This document shows positions 46,871 to 55,565 of a DNA stretch of 64,000 bases, piece by piece. Source of the DNA: Larkinella arboricola. Its GTDB lineage: Bacteria > Bacteroidota > Bacteroidia > Cytophagales > Spirosomataceae. How positions within the stretch are numbered: the stretch's first letter is position 1; the number at the start of each line of letters is the position of its first letter. The notes below the pieces were generated by a model that had not been told where the DNA came from, made no database searches, and was given only the letters and a program-made list of their open reading frames with translations. Both the position numbers and the translations under genes were made by a program. The stretch covers positions 682,001 to 746,000 of the forward strand of contig NZ_QLMC01000003.1 in assembly GCF_003259745.1 (NCBI RefSeq), given 5' to 3'.

Positions 46871-48292
46871 TTATTTATAGCCTTCGTTCTGCTTCAGGTT
46901 CGGGTTCCGGTCAATTTCGCTCTGCGGCAACGGAAACAGAACCTGGTAATCAAACGCTATTTTACCCCGCGCTTTGGCATATTCGATGAATTTGCCGTGA
47001 CGGATCAAATCCTGCCGACGGAGTTCTTCCGAGAAAAACTCCCAGCCGCGCTCCTTCAGCAAATGCGCCCGCAGCGTTTCTTTGGACGCAAAATTGCCAG
47101 GTTTGAGCGCAGCCACACCCGCCTTCGCCCGCACTTGGTTGATCAGGTCGATGGCTTCCTGCGTGGGGCCGCTTAGTTCGTTGAGTGCTTCGGCGCGAGT
47201 CAGCAGAATATCGGCGTAGCGGTACACCGGGAAATCGTTGCCCATCACCTCGCCGGTCGCGCTCAAATCCTCCCTGAACTTAAAGCTACGAACATCATCG
47301 GTTCCGAGCTTAATAATTTTGCCGTTAATGTCCTCGTATTCCGTAATAATGGCCTGACGCCGTTGGTCGGCGGGATCAAAGGTATTGTAAAAAGCCGACA
47401 ACGTTTTTAACTGCGTGGCATAATTGGTTTTGGGTGCCGTTCTGAATTTATAGTTTGGCGGGGCGGCATGGGGCATATAATTGTCGCCTAAACCCGGCTG
47501 CGCCAGACTGGGCCGGATGTAGATAAACTCGCTGTTTTTCTCGTTGGCAATGTCAAATAAATCCGTCCGATTCGGGCCACTGAACAACTGATACACGTTC
47601 AGGTCGATGACCTTTTTGGCGGTTTCGGCGGTTTCCTGCCACTTTTTATTGTTCAGGTAAAACCGGGTCAGCAACGACAAAGCCGCTCCTTTGGTCGCCC
47701 GACCGTACTGGCTGGCAACAGTCGGTAAAATATCGGCAACGGCTTTAAACTCCGTTTCGACAAACCGGATAAACTCCTCCTGCGTCGCCCGGCCCGGGCG
47801 GTCGTCACTGCTGGTGGTACTGCTGGTAATCAGCGGAACCGGCCCGAAAAGCTCGTACAACGTCTGGTAGGCACTGGCCCGCAGAAACCGGGCTTCGGCC
47901 AGAATCTGGGTCTTCCGGGTTTCATTCATCGAAATAGCGGGTACCTGATCCAGAATCAGATTGGTCCGGTAGATGGTGCGGTAATGTAGCGACCAGGCGG
48001 TTTCGAAAAACTCATGGGCGGCATTCCAGGTGAAGTCTTCCAGCGGCTGGGCCAGACTCCGTAAACCGCCTTCCCGATCAATCAGCAGGTCGGTTGTTAC
48101 CTCGGCCATCAACAGGTAATTCCGGAAACCCCGGCGTTGCTCCACCGAATAAGCCGAGTTCAGCAAGCCTTCGGCATCGTCGGCTTTCTGGAAAAAATTG
48201 TTAGGTCCGAAGGCGGAATAGACTTCTTCCTCCAGTGGGTTTGCACAACCCGTCAACAGGCCAATCAGGGCGAAATAGAGTATCTTCTTCAT
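46871..48292 (-). CDS. SusD/RagB-family lipoprotein of the sulfatase locus
   Basis: 473 residues with lipoprotein signal ending 'GLLTGC' (Cys16) and SusD-type helices: 'NAAHEFFETAWSLHYRTIYRTNLILDQVPAI', 'AEARFLRASAYQTLYELFGPVPLIT', 'FPVYRYADILLTRAEALNELSGPTQEAIDLINQVRAKAG', 'HLLKERGWEFFSEELRRQDLIRHGKF' and the terminal 'DRNPNLKQNEGY'. It binds the substrate at the cell surface for the SusC channel encoded 13 bp upstream. Sulfatases downstream point to a sulfated ligand. Confidence 0.95.
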   Translation of the reverse strand: MKKILYFALIGLLTGCANPLEEEVYSAFGPNNFFQKADDAEGLLNSAYSVEQRRGFRNYLLMAEVTTDLLIDREGGLRSLAQPLEDFTWNAAHEFFETAWSLHYRTIYRTNLILDQVPAISMNETRKTQILAEARFLRASAYQTLYELFGPVPLITSSTTSSDDRPGRATQEEFIRFVETEFKAVADILPTVASQYGRATKGAALSLLTRFYLNNKKWQETAETAKKVIDLNVYQLFSGPNRTDLFDIANEKNSEFIYIRPSLAQPGLGDNYMPHAAPPNYKFRTAPKTNYATQLKTLSAFYNTFDPADQRRQAIITEYEDINGKIIKLGTDDVRSFKFREDLSATGEVMGNDFPVYRYADILLTRAEALNELSGPTQEAIDLINQVRAKAGVAALKPGNFASKETLRAHLLKERGWEFFSEELRRQDLIRHGKFIEYAKARGKIAFDYQVLFPLPQSEIDRNPNLKQNEGYK

Positions 48293-48304
48293 GAAAGTTC
48301 GTAG

Positions 48305-51300
48305 TTAAAAAGTAAGGTTCAGGCCCACGGTATAGGTTCTCGTCAGCGGATACGCATTGTAATCCGCCCGGACATTCGAGGTACCAAATGCGCTCACCTC
48401 GGGATCAGAACCGGTGTAGTTTGTGATCGTGAACAGGTTCTGGCCCGTTACATAAAGCTGGGCACTTCGGATAAACTTCACGCTCGTAACCGGGATGTTG
48501 TACGCCAGTTGAACGTTTCTCAGCCGAATGAACGAAGCATCTTCCACGGCCCGGCCGTTGATGTTGGTTGCATAAGCCACCTTTGGCGGAATGCCGGATG
48601 AGTTGGCGTTGGTCGGATTGGTAGGCGTCCAGCGGTCGGTATAGGACTCGGCCAGTCGGTTGCGCCGGAACGAGATCGGGTTTTCGGATTCGGTACGGTT
48701 CAGGTTGAACACGCTGCTCCCCTGCACCCCCTGCAAAAAGAACGACAGCGTCAGCGGCCCGTAGGAAAAGTCGTTGTTGAAGCCAAAGGTGTAATTTGGA
48801 AACGGTGACCCCAGAATGGTCCGGTCGGCGGTGGTGATCTGGCCATCGCCGTTGATGTCGCGGTACCGGTATTCGCCGGGGTTGGCCAGCGGTTGCGGAG
48901 ACGATTTGATGTTGTCGCCCAGTTGATAAACGCCGTCGATCACGTAGCCAAAAAACGAGTTCAGCGGCTGCCCCTTCTGAATAATGCTGAAATCTTTCGA
49001 GAAACCGGCTTCACCCTGAAGGATGTACGGCAGTCCGGCCAGATCGGTTACTTCGTTGCGAATCAGCGTGAAATTAACCGACGACCGCCAGGTAAACGGT
49101 TTCTGAATGTTGATGGTATTCAGCGTGATTTCCAGACCGTTATTTTTCATGGCACCCACGTTTTTGAAGGTGGTAGAAAAACCAGTCGTGCGCGGTACGG
49201 GAAGCTGGAGCAGCAGGTCCTGCGTGTTTTTATGGAAATAATCGATAGAACCCGTCAGCCGGTTGCCAAACAGGCCAAAATCCAGACCAAGGTCAAGCTG
49301 GGCGGTGGTTTCCCACTTCAGATCGGGGTTCGGCAATTGCGTAGTCGAAACGCCCACGTACGAAACACCGTCGAAAATCGCATTGCCCTGTGGCCCGAGC
49401 AACACCAGCGATTTGTAACTGCCAATGTCCTGATTCCCCGTCAAACCGTAGCTGCCACGCAATTTCAAATCTGATAATACCGTGATGCCTTTCAGAAAGT
49501 CTTCTTCCTTAATTCGCCAGCCAAGCGCCACCGACGGGAAGAAGCCGAATTTGTTGTTCTGCCCAAACCGCGACGAACCGTCGGCCCGGAACGAAGCCGT
49601 CAGCAGGTATTTGTCCAGCAGGTTATAATTGACCCGGCCCAGATACGACTGAAGCTGGTTCTGGTTCCGGCCCGAACCCACGTCAAACGTCGTGCGGGCA
49701 CCGGCTGCCAGGTTGTTGGACAGCAGCGCGTCGGACGAAAAATTCTGCGAACCCGCCCCGACGTAATCATTCTGAAATTCCTGATACGTGTAACCGCCCA
49801 GCACCTCAAGCCGATGGGCCTCGTTGAAGGTTTTGCTATAGCGGGCCGTCAGCTCGATCAGGTAGTTGCTGGCATTGCTGACCTGCACATCGGCGATTCC
49901 GTTTGTGGCCTGACCGCGCCGGGTCTGGCGGGAAATGTAGCTGTCGCGCCGGGCGCTCTGGCGGTCGGTTCCGGCATTGATTTTTACCGACAGTTCGGGC
50001 AAAATGAAGTATTCCGCGAAGAGATTTCCGAAGGTTCGGTTGGTTTCGGCCACATCTTTTACTTCGTTGGCCAGCGCCACCGGGTTTTCGAGGTTCACGA
50101 TGAGCGTCTGGGCGTAGGTTCCGTCGGCGGCCCGGATGGGCAGCGTCGGGTCCTGAAAAATGGCGGTATTGACCACCCCGGCCCCTTCGTTGATGCTGAC
50201 GCCGTTCGGCACAAAATCGTCTTTGACCAGACTCGTGTTCAGGTTCAGCCCGAACTTGAATTTGTCGTCGTTGTAGGTCAGGTTGGCGCGACCGATGTAT
50301 TTTTTGAGGCCGGAGCTGATGATGACGCCCTTCTGATCGTAGAAATTGACCGATGCGTAGTAGTTGAATTTATCCTGCCCGCCCGAAAACGCCAACTGGT
50401 GGTTGCGGGTGTAGCCCGAACGATAAATCTCTTTCTGCCAGTTGGTTCCGTTGCCAATAGCCGCAATTTGTTCTGACGTAAACTCCGGGGCCAGGCCCTG
50501 ATCTTTCTTCAGATCGTTCAGCAGGCTGATGTACTGCTGCGTATTGAGCATCGGAATGGTTTTGGCTACATGCTGAAAAGCCGTGTAGGCGTTGTAATTG
50601 ACTTTCAGCTTGCCTTTCGTCCCCTTTTTGGTGGTCACCAGAATAACCCCGTTGGCGCCCCGCGAACCGTAAATCGCCGTGGCCGATGCGTCTTTGAGCA
50701 CTTCAATGGATTCAATATCCGCCGGGTTCAGCGCATTCAGCGGGTTACGAACCGCCCCGTCTGTGATGACCGGCGAGTTGGGCACCACGGGCGAGTTGTC
50801 GATGGGCAACCCGTCGATGACATACAGCGGCTCGTTGTTGGCGTTGATCGAGTTAGCCCCCCGGATACGGATGGTGACCCCGCCACCGGGTTCGGCGCTG
50901 GCCTGCGTGATCTGCACCCCGGCAGCCCGGCCCGCAATGAGTTGATCCACCGATGTCTGAACGCCTTTGTTAAACTCCTTCGAATCCAGCGAACTCACAG
51001 CCCCGGTCAGGTCACTTTTCTTCTGGGTACCGTAGCCCACCACGACCACCTCGTTCAGTTGCCGTGTGTCTACAACGAGCTTTACGTCAAGTCTGCTTTT
51101 ACTATTTACGGCAACTTCCTGCCGGATAAAACCAACGCCTGAAAACACCAGCACCGCATTCGGGGCGGCTGGAAGCTGGTAATTCCCTTCCGCATCCGTG
51201 ACCGTACCCTGCGTCGTGTTCCTGATCAGCACGTTAATTCCGGGAATACCGTTCCGATCGTCTTCGGACGTAACTTTCCCTCTCACCGGGCTTTGCGAAT

Positions 51301-51385
51301 AACCCGTCAGTTGCAGGAAAAGCCAAAAAGCCGAAAACAGCCGAACGCTGGGCCGTTGCCTGTTTATACGATATAAGTAATTCAT
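48305..51385 (-). CDS. SusC/RagA-family TonB-dependent transporter of the sulfatase locus
   Basis: A complete 1026-residue SusC: signal region up to about residue 30, a carboxypeptidase-like domain ('GKVTSEDDRNGIPGINVLIRNTTQGTVTDAEGNYQLPAA'), a TonB-box-like 'NEVVVVGYGTQKKSDLTGAVSSL', the plug ('GVQITQASAEPGGGVTIRIRGANSINANNEPLYVIDGLPID', 'IESIEVLKDASATAIYGSRGANGVILVTTKKG') and the barrel ending 'TYTVGLNLTF'. It imports oligosaccharides with its SusD partner. First large gene of the operon SusC-SusD-sulfatase-sulfatase-maturase; a small Cys-rich ORF precedes it. Confidence 0.95.
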   Translation of the reverse strand: MNYLYRINRQRPSVRLFSAFWLFLQLTGYSQSPVRGKVTSEDDRNGIPGINVLIRNTTQGTVTDAEGNYQLPAAPNAVLVFSGVGFIRQEVAVNSKSRLDVKLVVDTRQLNEVVVVGYGTQKKSDLTGAVSSLDSKEFNKGVQTSVDQLIAGRAAGVQITQASAEPGGGVTIRIRGANSINANNEPLYVIDGLPIDNSPVVPNSPVITDGAVRNPLNALNPADIESIEVLKDASATAIYGSRGANGVILVTTKKGTKGKLKVNYNAYTAFQHVAKTIPMLNTQQYISLLNDLKKDQGLAPEFTSEQIAAIGNGTNWQKEIYRSGYTRNHQLAFSGGQDKFNYYASVNFYDQKGVIISSGLKKYIGRANLTYNDDKFKFGLNLNTSLVKDDFVPNGVSINEGAGVVNTAIFQDPTLPIRAADGTYAQTLIVNLENPVALANEVKDVAETNRTFGNLFAEYFILPELSVKINAGTDRQSARRDSYISRQTRRGQATNGIADVQVSNASNYLIELTARYSKTFNEAHRLEVLGGYTYQEFQNDYVGAGSQNFSSDALLSNNLAAGARTTFDVGSGRNQNQLQSYLGRVNYNLLDKYLLTASFRADGSSRFGQNNKFGFFPSVALGWRIKEEDFLKGITVLSDLKLRGSYGLTGNQDIGSYKSLVLLGPQGNAIFDGVSYVGVSTTQLPNPDLKWETTAQLDLGLDFGLFGNRLTGSIDYFHKNTQDLLLQLPVPRTTGFSTTFKNVGAMKNNGLEITLNTINIQKPFTWRSSVNFTLIRNEVTDLAGLPYILQGEAGFSKDFSIIQKGQPLNSFFGYVIDGVYQLGDNIKSSPQPLANPGEYRYRDINGDGQITTADRTILGSPFPNYTFGFNNDFSYGPLTLSFFLQGVQGSSVFNLNRTESENPISFRRNRLAESYTDRWTPTNPTNANSSGIPPKVAYATNINGRAVEDASFIRLRNVQLAYNIPVTSVKFIRSAQLYVTGQNLFTITNYTGSDPEVSAFGTSNVRADYNAYPLTRTYTVGLNLTF

Positions 51386-51443
51386 GAAGAAGGTAATTTA
51401 GGTTTACTTTATAAAATCCAGAGAATTAGAAGATTAATAAAAA

Positions 51444-51475
51444 CAAACTAAAAACCGTCCTGGCGTTATACCAAA
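51444..51475 (-). promoter_or_regulatory. Candidate promoter of the sulfatase operon
   Basis: On the minus strand, -33 TTTG (51475-51472) and -7 TTAGTTTG (51451-51444, one mismatch to TAnnTTTG) are 20 bp apart and would give a leader of about 50 nt. It overlaps the hairpin described as a possible attenuator; the two readings compete. Confidence 0.45.
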
Positions 51476-51478
51476 ACG
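51456..51478 (-). terminator. Possible attenuator hairpin upstream of SusC
   Basis: Read on the minus strand, CGTTTTGG (51478-51471) pairs with CCAGGACG (51463-51456), including two G-U pairs, over the 7-nt loop TATAACG. GTTTTTAG and a second T5 follow. It lies between the four-Cys ORF and the SusC start, where an intrinsic attenuator would be expected. Confidence 0.4.
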
Positions 51479-51513
51479 TCAACTGTTATGGAAGATCAGA
51501 TAGGGGAAGTAAA

Positions 51514-51630
51514 TCAGCGACAGCAACAACAGCCAGAAAAGAACACGGCTGTTGAGTGAGGGAAATGGATTCGCGCGGACGGTTTTTCGGCCCGTCGGTA
51601 CGATCGGCTTAAAAGCGTAGAATGTTTCAT
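51514..51630 (-). CDS. Leader-like 38-codon ORF ending in Cys-Cys-Cys-Cys-Arg
   Basis: ATG at 51630, stop TGA at 51516-51514. The peptide starts MKHSTLLSRS and ends AVFFSGCCCCR; the four consecutive Cys codons (TGT, TGT, TGC, TGT) come just before the last codon. The same mRNA can form CAACAGCC/GGCTGTTG (51554-51527), overlapping the first Cys codons, and a T-rich hairpin follows before SusC. This is the layout of a leader peptide that senses charged tRNA-Cys and controls a sulfur-scavenging operon. The function is inferred; I do not recognise the peptide. A longer in-frame ORF extends upstream to 51798, but this ATG gives the compact version. Confidence 0.5.
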   Translation of the reverse strand: MKHSTLLSRSYRRAEKPSARIHFPHSTAVFFSGCCCCR

Positions 51631-51817
51631 GATGCAGGCTCCAGCTAGTGGTGCAATCAAATCCTTCTTATTCCAGCAACTTAGTGGAGTAACAAAGGAA
51701 TGCGATCCGTTAAACAAAACCAACAATCCTTTAAGAAAAATCTGGATAAAGCAATACATTGTTTGCATTGTGCAAATTCCTGGGCTTTGGACGGACAAAA
51801 AGTTATTTCGCAGAGTT
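51631..51817. other. Intergenic stretch between leader ORF and inverted repeat
   Basis: About 190 bases of AT-rich sequence. The promoter of the leader ORF should lie here, but no clear TAnnTTTG is visible on the minus strand. No other feature seen. Confidence 0.4.
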
Positions 51818-51867
51818 TAGCAGAGACGAGTAGCGGTCAGCAGAGGCTCCGCTACTCGTCTCTGCTA
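51818..51867. repeat. REP-like perfect inverted repeat (19-bp arms)
   Basis: TAGCAGAGACGAGTAGCGG (51818-51836) and its exact reverse complement CCGCTACTCGTCTCTGCTA (51849-51867) flank a 12-nt loop TCAGCAGAGGCT. It lies 22 bp before the GTG start of the next gene. It has no T-tract and ends no gene on the + strand, so a dispersed palindromic element is more likely than a terminator. Only one copy occurs in this window. Confidence 0.7.
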
Positions 51868-51889
51868 CGATACAACCAACACATATACC

Positions 51890-53317
51890 GTGCATAAAAC
51901 AGACTTTGACGCCATTGTTGTCGGTTCGGGTCCGAATGGGCTGGCGGCTGCCATCACCCTGCAACAAGCCGGGCTTTCGGTGCTGGTGCTGGAAGCAAAA
52001 CCGACCATCGGTGGGGGGCTCCGTTCGGCGGAGTTAACGCTACCCGGTTTTGTGCACGATGTCTGTTCGGCCATTCATCCGCTGGCAATCAATTCGCCGT
52101 TTTTTCGGACCTTGCCCCTTGCGGACCACGGATTAACGTACATTGAACCACCGCTGGCGGCTGCCCATCCGTTCGATGACGGAACGGCGGCTATACTGAC
52201 CCGGTCGCTGGACGAAACGGCCCGGTCGTTGGGAGCGGATGAATCGGCGTATCTGAATCTGTTCAAAACGCTCATGGACCAATGGCCCCGCATCGACGCC
52301 GACGTGCTAGGCCCGTTGCGGTTTCCGAGCCACCCCGTTGATTTTGCCCGTTTCGGACTCAACGCGTTACCGCCATCAACCTGGCTGGCCCGTCGGTTTA
52401 AGGCCAAACAAGCCAGAGGGTTATGGGCGGGCATGGCAGCTCATTCCATTCAGCCGTTGTCGAATCTGGCTACCTCGGCTATGGGCCTTGTGCTGATGCT
52501 GTCGGCTCATGTGGGGGGCTGGCCGTTACCAAAGGGCGGTTCGCAGCAGATCGCCAATGCCCTCGCTTCGTATTTTTGTTCGCTGGGCGGCCAGATCGAA
52601 ACAAATTGTTATGTCACTTCGCTCGCTCAACTGCCCTCGGCGAAGGCGGTTTTGTTTGATGTGACGCCCCGGCAGCTTCTGCAAATTGCCGGGCACCGGT
52701 TTTCCGCTCTTTATCAATGGCAACTGAAACGATACCGGTATGGCATGGGTGTTTTCAAAATCGATTGGGCGCTGGATGGACCGGTTCCGTTTACCGCCGA
52801 ACACTGCCATCAAGCCGGAACGGTGCACCTGGGCAACACGCTGGAAGAAATTGCCGCATCCGAACAATGGGCGGCCCGGGGCCATCATCCCGAGAAACCG
52901 TACGTCCTGCTGGCTCAACAAAGCCGGTTTGACGACACCCGGGTGCCAGCGGGTAAACACACGGCCTGGGCCTATTGCCACATTCCCAACGGTTCGGAAG
53001 TGGACATGACCGAGGCCATTGAAAAACAGGTCGAACGGTTTGCACCGGGTTTCCGCGACCGGATTCTGGCCCGGCACACGATGAACCCGGCCCAGATGGA
53101 AGCGTATAATCCGAATTACATCGGGGGCGATATTAACGGCGGCATCATTGACATTGGCCAGTTGTTTACCCGGCCCGCCCTGCGCTGGTCGCCCTACCGG
53201 ACTTCGGCCAGAGGGCTTTACCTCTGCTCCTCGTCTACTCCACCGGGGGGCGGGGTACATGGCATGTGCGGCTATCATGCGGCCCGGCGGGCGTTGAAGG
53301 ATGTGTTTGGCCGGTAA
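51890..53317 (+). CDS. CrtI/phytoene-desaturase-like FAD-dependent oxidoreductase
   Basis: 475 residues starting at GTG (no ATG is suitably placed; the FAD motif begins only 9 residues in). It has the dinucleotide-binding 'DAIVVGSGPNGLAAAITLQQAGLSVLVLEAKPTIGGGLRSAEL', 'HDVCSAIHPLAINSPFF', 'MGLVLMLSAHVGGWPLPKGGSQQIANALASYF' and the C-terminal FAD loop 'GLYLCSSSTPPGGGVHGMCGYHAARRAL'. The fold is that of carotenoid desaturases/isomerases and related NAD(P)/FAD oxidoreductases. No carotenoid genes are nearby, so the substrate is open. Confidence 0.85.
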   Translation: MHKTDFDAIVVGSGPNGLAAAITLQQAGLSVLVLEAKPTIGGGLRSAELTLPGFVHDVCSAIHPLAINSPFFRTLPLADHGLTYIEPPLAAAHPFDDGTAAILTRSLDETARSLGADESAYLNLFKTLMDQWPRIDADVLGPLRFPSHPVDFARFGLNALPPSTWLARRFKAKQARGLWAGMAAHSIQPLSNLATSAMGLVLMLSAHVGGWPLPKGGSQQIANALASYFCSLGGQIETNCYVTSLAQLPSAKAVLFDVTPRQLLQIAGHRFSALYQWQLKRYRYGMGVFKIDWALDGPVPFTAEHCHQAGTVHLGNTLEEIAASEQWAARGHHPEKPYVLLAQQSRFDDTRVPAGKHTAWAYCHIPNGSEVDMTEAIEKQVERFAPGFRDRILARHTMNPAQMEAYNPNYIGGDINGGIIDIGQLFTRPALRWSPYRTSARGLYLCSSSTPPGGGVHGMCGYHAARRALKDVFGR

Positions 53318-53377
53318 TTCCGTTTTTCTCCTTAACTTGGCTATTTGATCAACGCAATTACTGCCGTTAACCCGGAT

Positions 53378-55057
53378 ATGAAAACCGTCTTAACCTTCAC
53401 GAGTTTATTTCTTGCCTTTTCTTCTTTTGCTCAGGATAAATCTGACATTCCGGCAGAAGCCCGCGCGGCTGCCCAGTCCGTAAAGCCGGAAGCGATTAAG
53501 GCCCATATGCGGTTTCTGGCCGACGATGCTATGGAAGGGCGCAAACCGGGCACGCGAGGCTATCGGCTGGCGGCCAATTATGTGATCTCCCAATTTGAAG
53601 CATTAGGGTTGCAACCAGCGGGCGACGGCCAGACGTATTTGCAGAAAGTACCGCTGCGTCAGTGGCGGGTTCAGGAAGAAGGCAGTTCGCTGGCGTTCAT
53701 CGGGAAAAACGGAAAGGAACAACTGCTGACACTCGGAAAAAATTACACGCTCAGCCCGGTATACGGCGACGAAACAAGTGAAATAACCGCGCCGGTCGTT
53801 TTTGTCGGTTTTGGGGTAACGGCCCCTGATCTGAATTATGACGATTACAAAAATGTAGACGTTAAGGGGAAAATCGTTGCGTATTTCAACGGCGCTCCGG
53901 CGGCTTTTCCGTCCAACCAGCGGGCCTACCACGGTTCGGCCAAGCTCGAAAATGCAGCCGCCCACGGTGCCGTTGGGGTAATTTCGTTCAGCCTGCCTAC
54001 CGACGTTCGGAACCGCCTGGAAGCCTCGTCGGCGCGGGCGCGGCAGGGAACGTACCGATGGATCGGCAAAGATGGTAAACCGCAGCGGGTTTTTCCGGAA
54101 CTGAAAGGAATAGCCTCGTTGGGCGATTCGACGGCCCGGACGGTTTTTGCCCAATCGGGTCGTTCGCTGGCCGACATTATTGCAGCCGCCAACAAGAGTA
54201 TCCCGCAGTCGTTTCCGCTCAATTTCTCGGTTCGGATAAAGACCGAAACCCGTTCTGGGGGTGATATTGCCGGTTATAACGTGGTGGGCGTACTGCCCGG
54301 CACCGACCCGGTGCTGAAAAATGAGTATGTGGTTTATGCATCCCACCTCGATCACCTCGGCATTGGTCGGCCCGTCAAAGGCGACTCCATTTTTAACGGG
54401 GCGCACGACAACGCATCGGGCGTGGCCATCAACCTGGAAGCGGCCCGGATGTATGCCGCGCTGCCCACCAAACCCAAACGTTCCATCCTGTTCGTGGGCG
54501 TAACGGCGGAGGAAATGGGCCTGCTGGGTTCCGATTATTTTGCCAGCAACCCAACGGTTCCGAAAGAAAACATTGTGGCCAACCTGTGTCTCGATATGCC
54601 GTTTTTCTTCCACCCCTTAGTGGATATTGTGCCCTATGGGTCGGAGCATTCCAGCATGGCGAAGGAGGTAAATACCGTAGCGAACTACCTGGGGGTAAAA
54701 GTAGCCAAAGACCCCATTCCGGAGCAGGTGGTGTTTATGCGCAGCGATCATTTCAGCTTTGTCCGGCAGGGGATTCCGGCGATTTACATCAAAAGCGGTA
54801 CCGAAGCCGGCAATCCGCAGCTCGACGGCCTCAAGCTTAACCTCGATTGGCGGGCCACCATCTACCACTCTCCGCAGGACGAAATTGATCAGCCGTTTGA
54901 TTTTAACGCGGCTGCCAAACACGCTCAGCTCCAGTTTCTGATTGGTTACCTCACGGCCCAGAATCCGAAACGCCCTACCTGGAATCCAGGAGACTTTTTC
55001 GGCACGAAATTCGGAACCAAACAGACCGTTAAATCGCAGAACAATAGCGGCAAGTAA
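53378..55057 (+). CDS. M28-family zinc aminopeptidase, secreted
   Basis: 559 residues from the ATG of MKTVLTFTSLFLAFSSFAQ (signal peptide); a TTG 11 codons earlier is unlikely. A PA-like insert ('VFVGFGVTAPDLNYDDYKNVDVKGKIVAYFNGAPAAFPSNQRAYHGSAKLENAAAHGAVGVISF') precedes the M28 catalytic domain with its metal ligands: His and Asp in 'YASHLDHLGIG', Asp in 'NGAHDNASGVA', the Glu-Glu pair in 'GVTAEEMGLLGS', Asp in 'NLCLDMPFF' and His in 'MRSDHFSFVRQGIPAIY'. It removes N-terminal residues from peptides in the periplasm or outside. Confidence 0.93.
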   Translation: MKTVLTFTSLFLAFSSFAQDKSDIPAEARAAAQSVKPEAIKAHMRFLADDAMEGRKPGTRGYRLAANYVISQFEALGLQPAGDGQTYLQKVPLRQWRVQEEGSSLAFIGKNGKEQLLTLGKNYTLSPVYGDETSEITAPVVFVGFGVTAPDLNYDDYKNVDVKGKIVAYFNGAPAAFPSNQRAYHGSAKLENAAAHGAVGVISFSLPTDVRNRLEASSARARQGTYRWIGKDGKPQRVFPELKGIASLGDSTARTVFAQSGRSLADIIAAANKSIPQSFPLNFSVRIKTETRSGGDIAGYNVVGVLPGTDPVLKNEYVVYASHLDHLGIGRPVKGDSIFNGAHDNASGVAINLEAARMYAALPTKPKRSILFVGVTAEEMGLLGSDYFASNPTVPKENIVANLCLDMPFFFHPLVDIVPYGSEHSSMAKEVNTVANYLGVKVAKDPIPEQVVFMRSDHFSFVRQGIPAIYIKSGTEAGNPQLDGLKLNLDWRATIYHSPQDEIDQPFDFNAAAKHAQLQFLIGYLTAQNPKRPTWNPGDFFGTKFGTKQTVKSQNNSGK

Positions 55058-55068
55058 ATTAATCCGGC

Positions 55069-55542
55069 ATGAATACGCTCAAAGCCCTCGTAACGGTATT
55101 GGTATTGGCACTCCTGCTCGGCTCGTGTGAAAAACCGGATTGCCAGGCTCCACCGCCTTCGTACAGTTTCGCGTTTGTGGACACACTGGGGCAGCTTCTG
55201 ACTGACACCACCCTGGCCCAGTCGGTTAAGCTCACCTACGCGGCAGCTTCCGGAACGCAAATGGATGTAAAAGAAAATGATTTCAAGGTTCACTCTTCCA
55301 GTCCGTATCCCTATACCTACGAAGCTTCCTACAAGTTGCTCGTCCATGCGGCCGAACAGGGAAAGGGCGACTACACCGTTGAAATAGGCGGAAAACCACG
55401 CGGAACGTTACATCTGAAAACATACGTCAATCGCAATCCCTGCAATGGCTGGTACGATCTGGCAGAGGTTCGCTACAACGATAAGGCCGTCAGCCCCATG
55501 ATTGGCAACGGGGTTACGTACGTTGTTCTTGTCAACCTGTAA
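55069..55542 (+). CDS. Small lipoprotein, unknown function
   Basis: 157 residues with lipoprotein signal 'LVLALLLGSC' (Cys20) and a beta-rich mature domain ('YSFAFVDTLGQLLTDTTLAQSVKLTYAAASGTQMDV', 'YTVEIGGKPRGTLHLKTYVNRNPCNGWYDLAEVRYNDKAV'). Two further cysteines (in 'KPDC' and 'RNPC') may form a disulfide. I do not recognise a family. It follows the M28 peptidase by 11 bp and is likely co-transcribed. Confidence 0.75.
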   Translation: MNTLKALVTVLVLALLLGSCEKPDCQAPPPSYSFAFVDTLGQLLTDTTLAQSVKLTYAAASGTQMDVKENDFKVHSSSPYPYTYEASYKLLVHAAEQGKGDYTVEIGGKPRGTLHLKTYVNRNPCNGWYDLAEVRYNDKAVSPMIGNGVTYVVLVNL

Positions 55543-55565
55543 AGAGGAAAGCGGATTGCGATAAT

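Noticed and set aside
51514-51798. 94-codon ORF extending the Cys-rich leader ORF upstream
   Set aside because: The upstream half shows no family or leader-like pattern. The internal ATG at 51630 gives the compact 38-codon peptide, so only that was kept.
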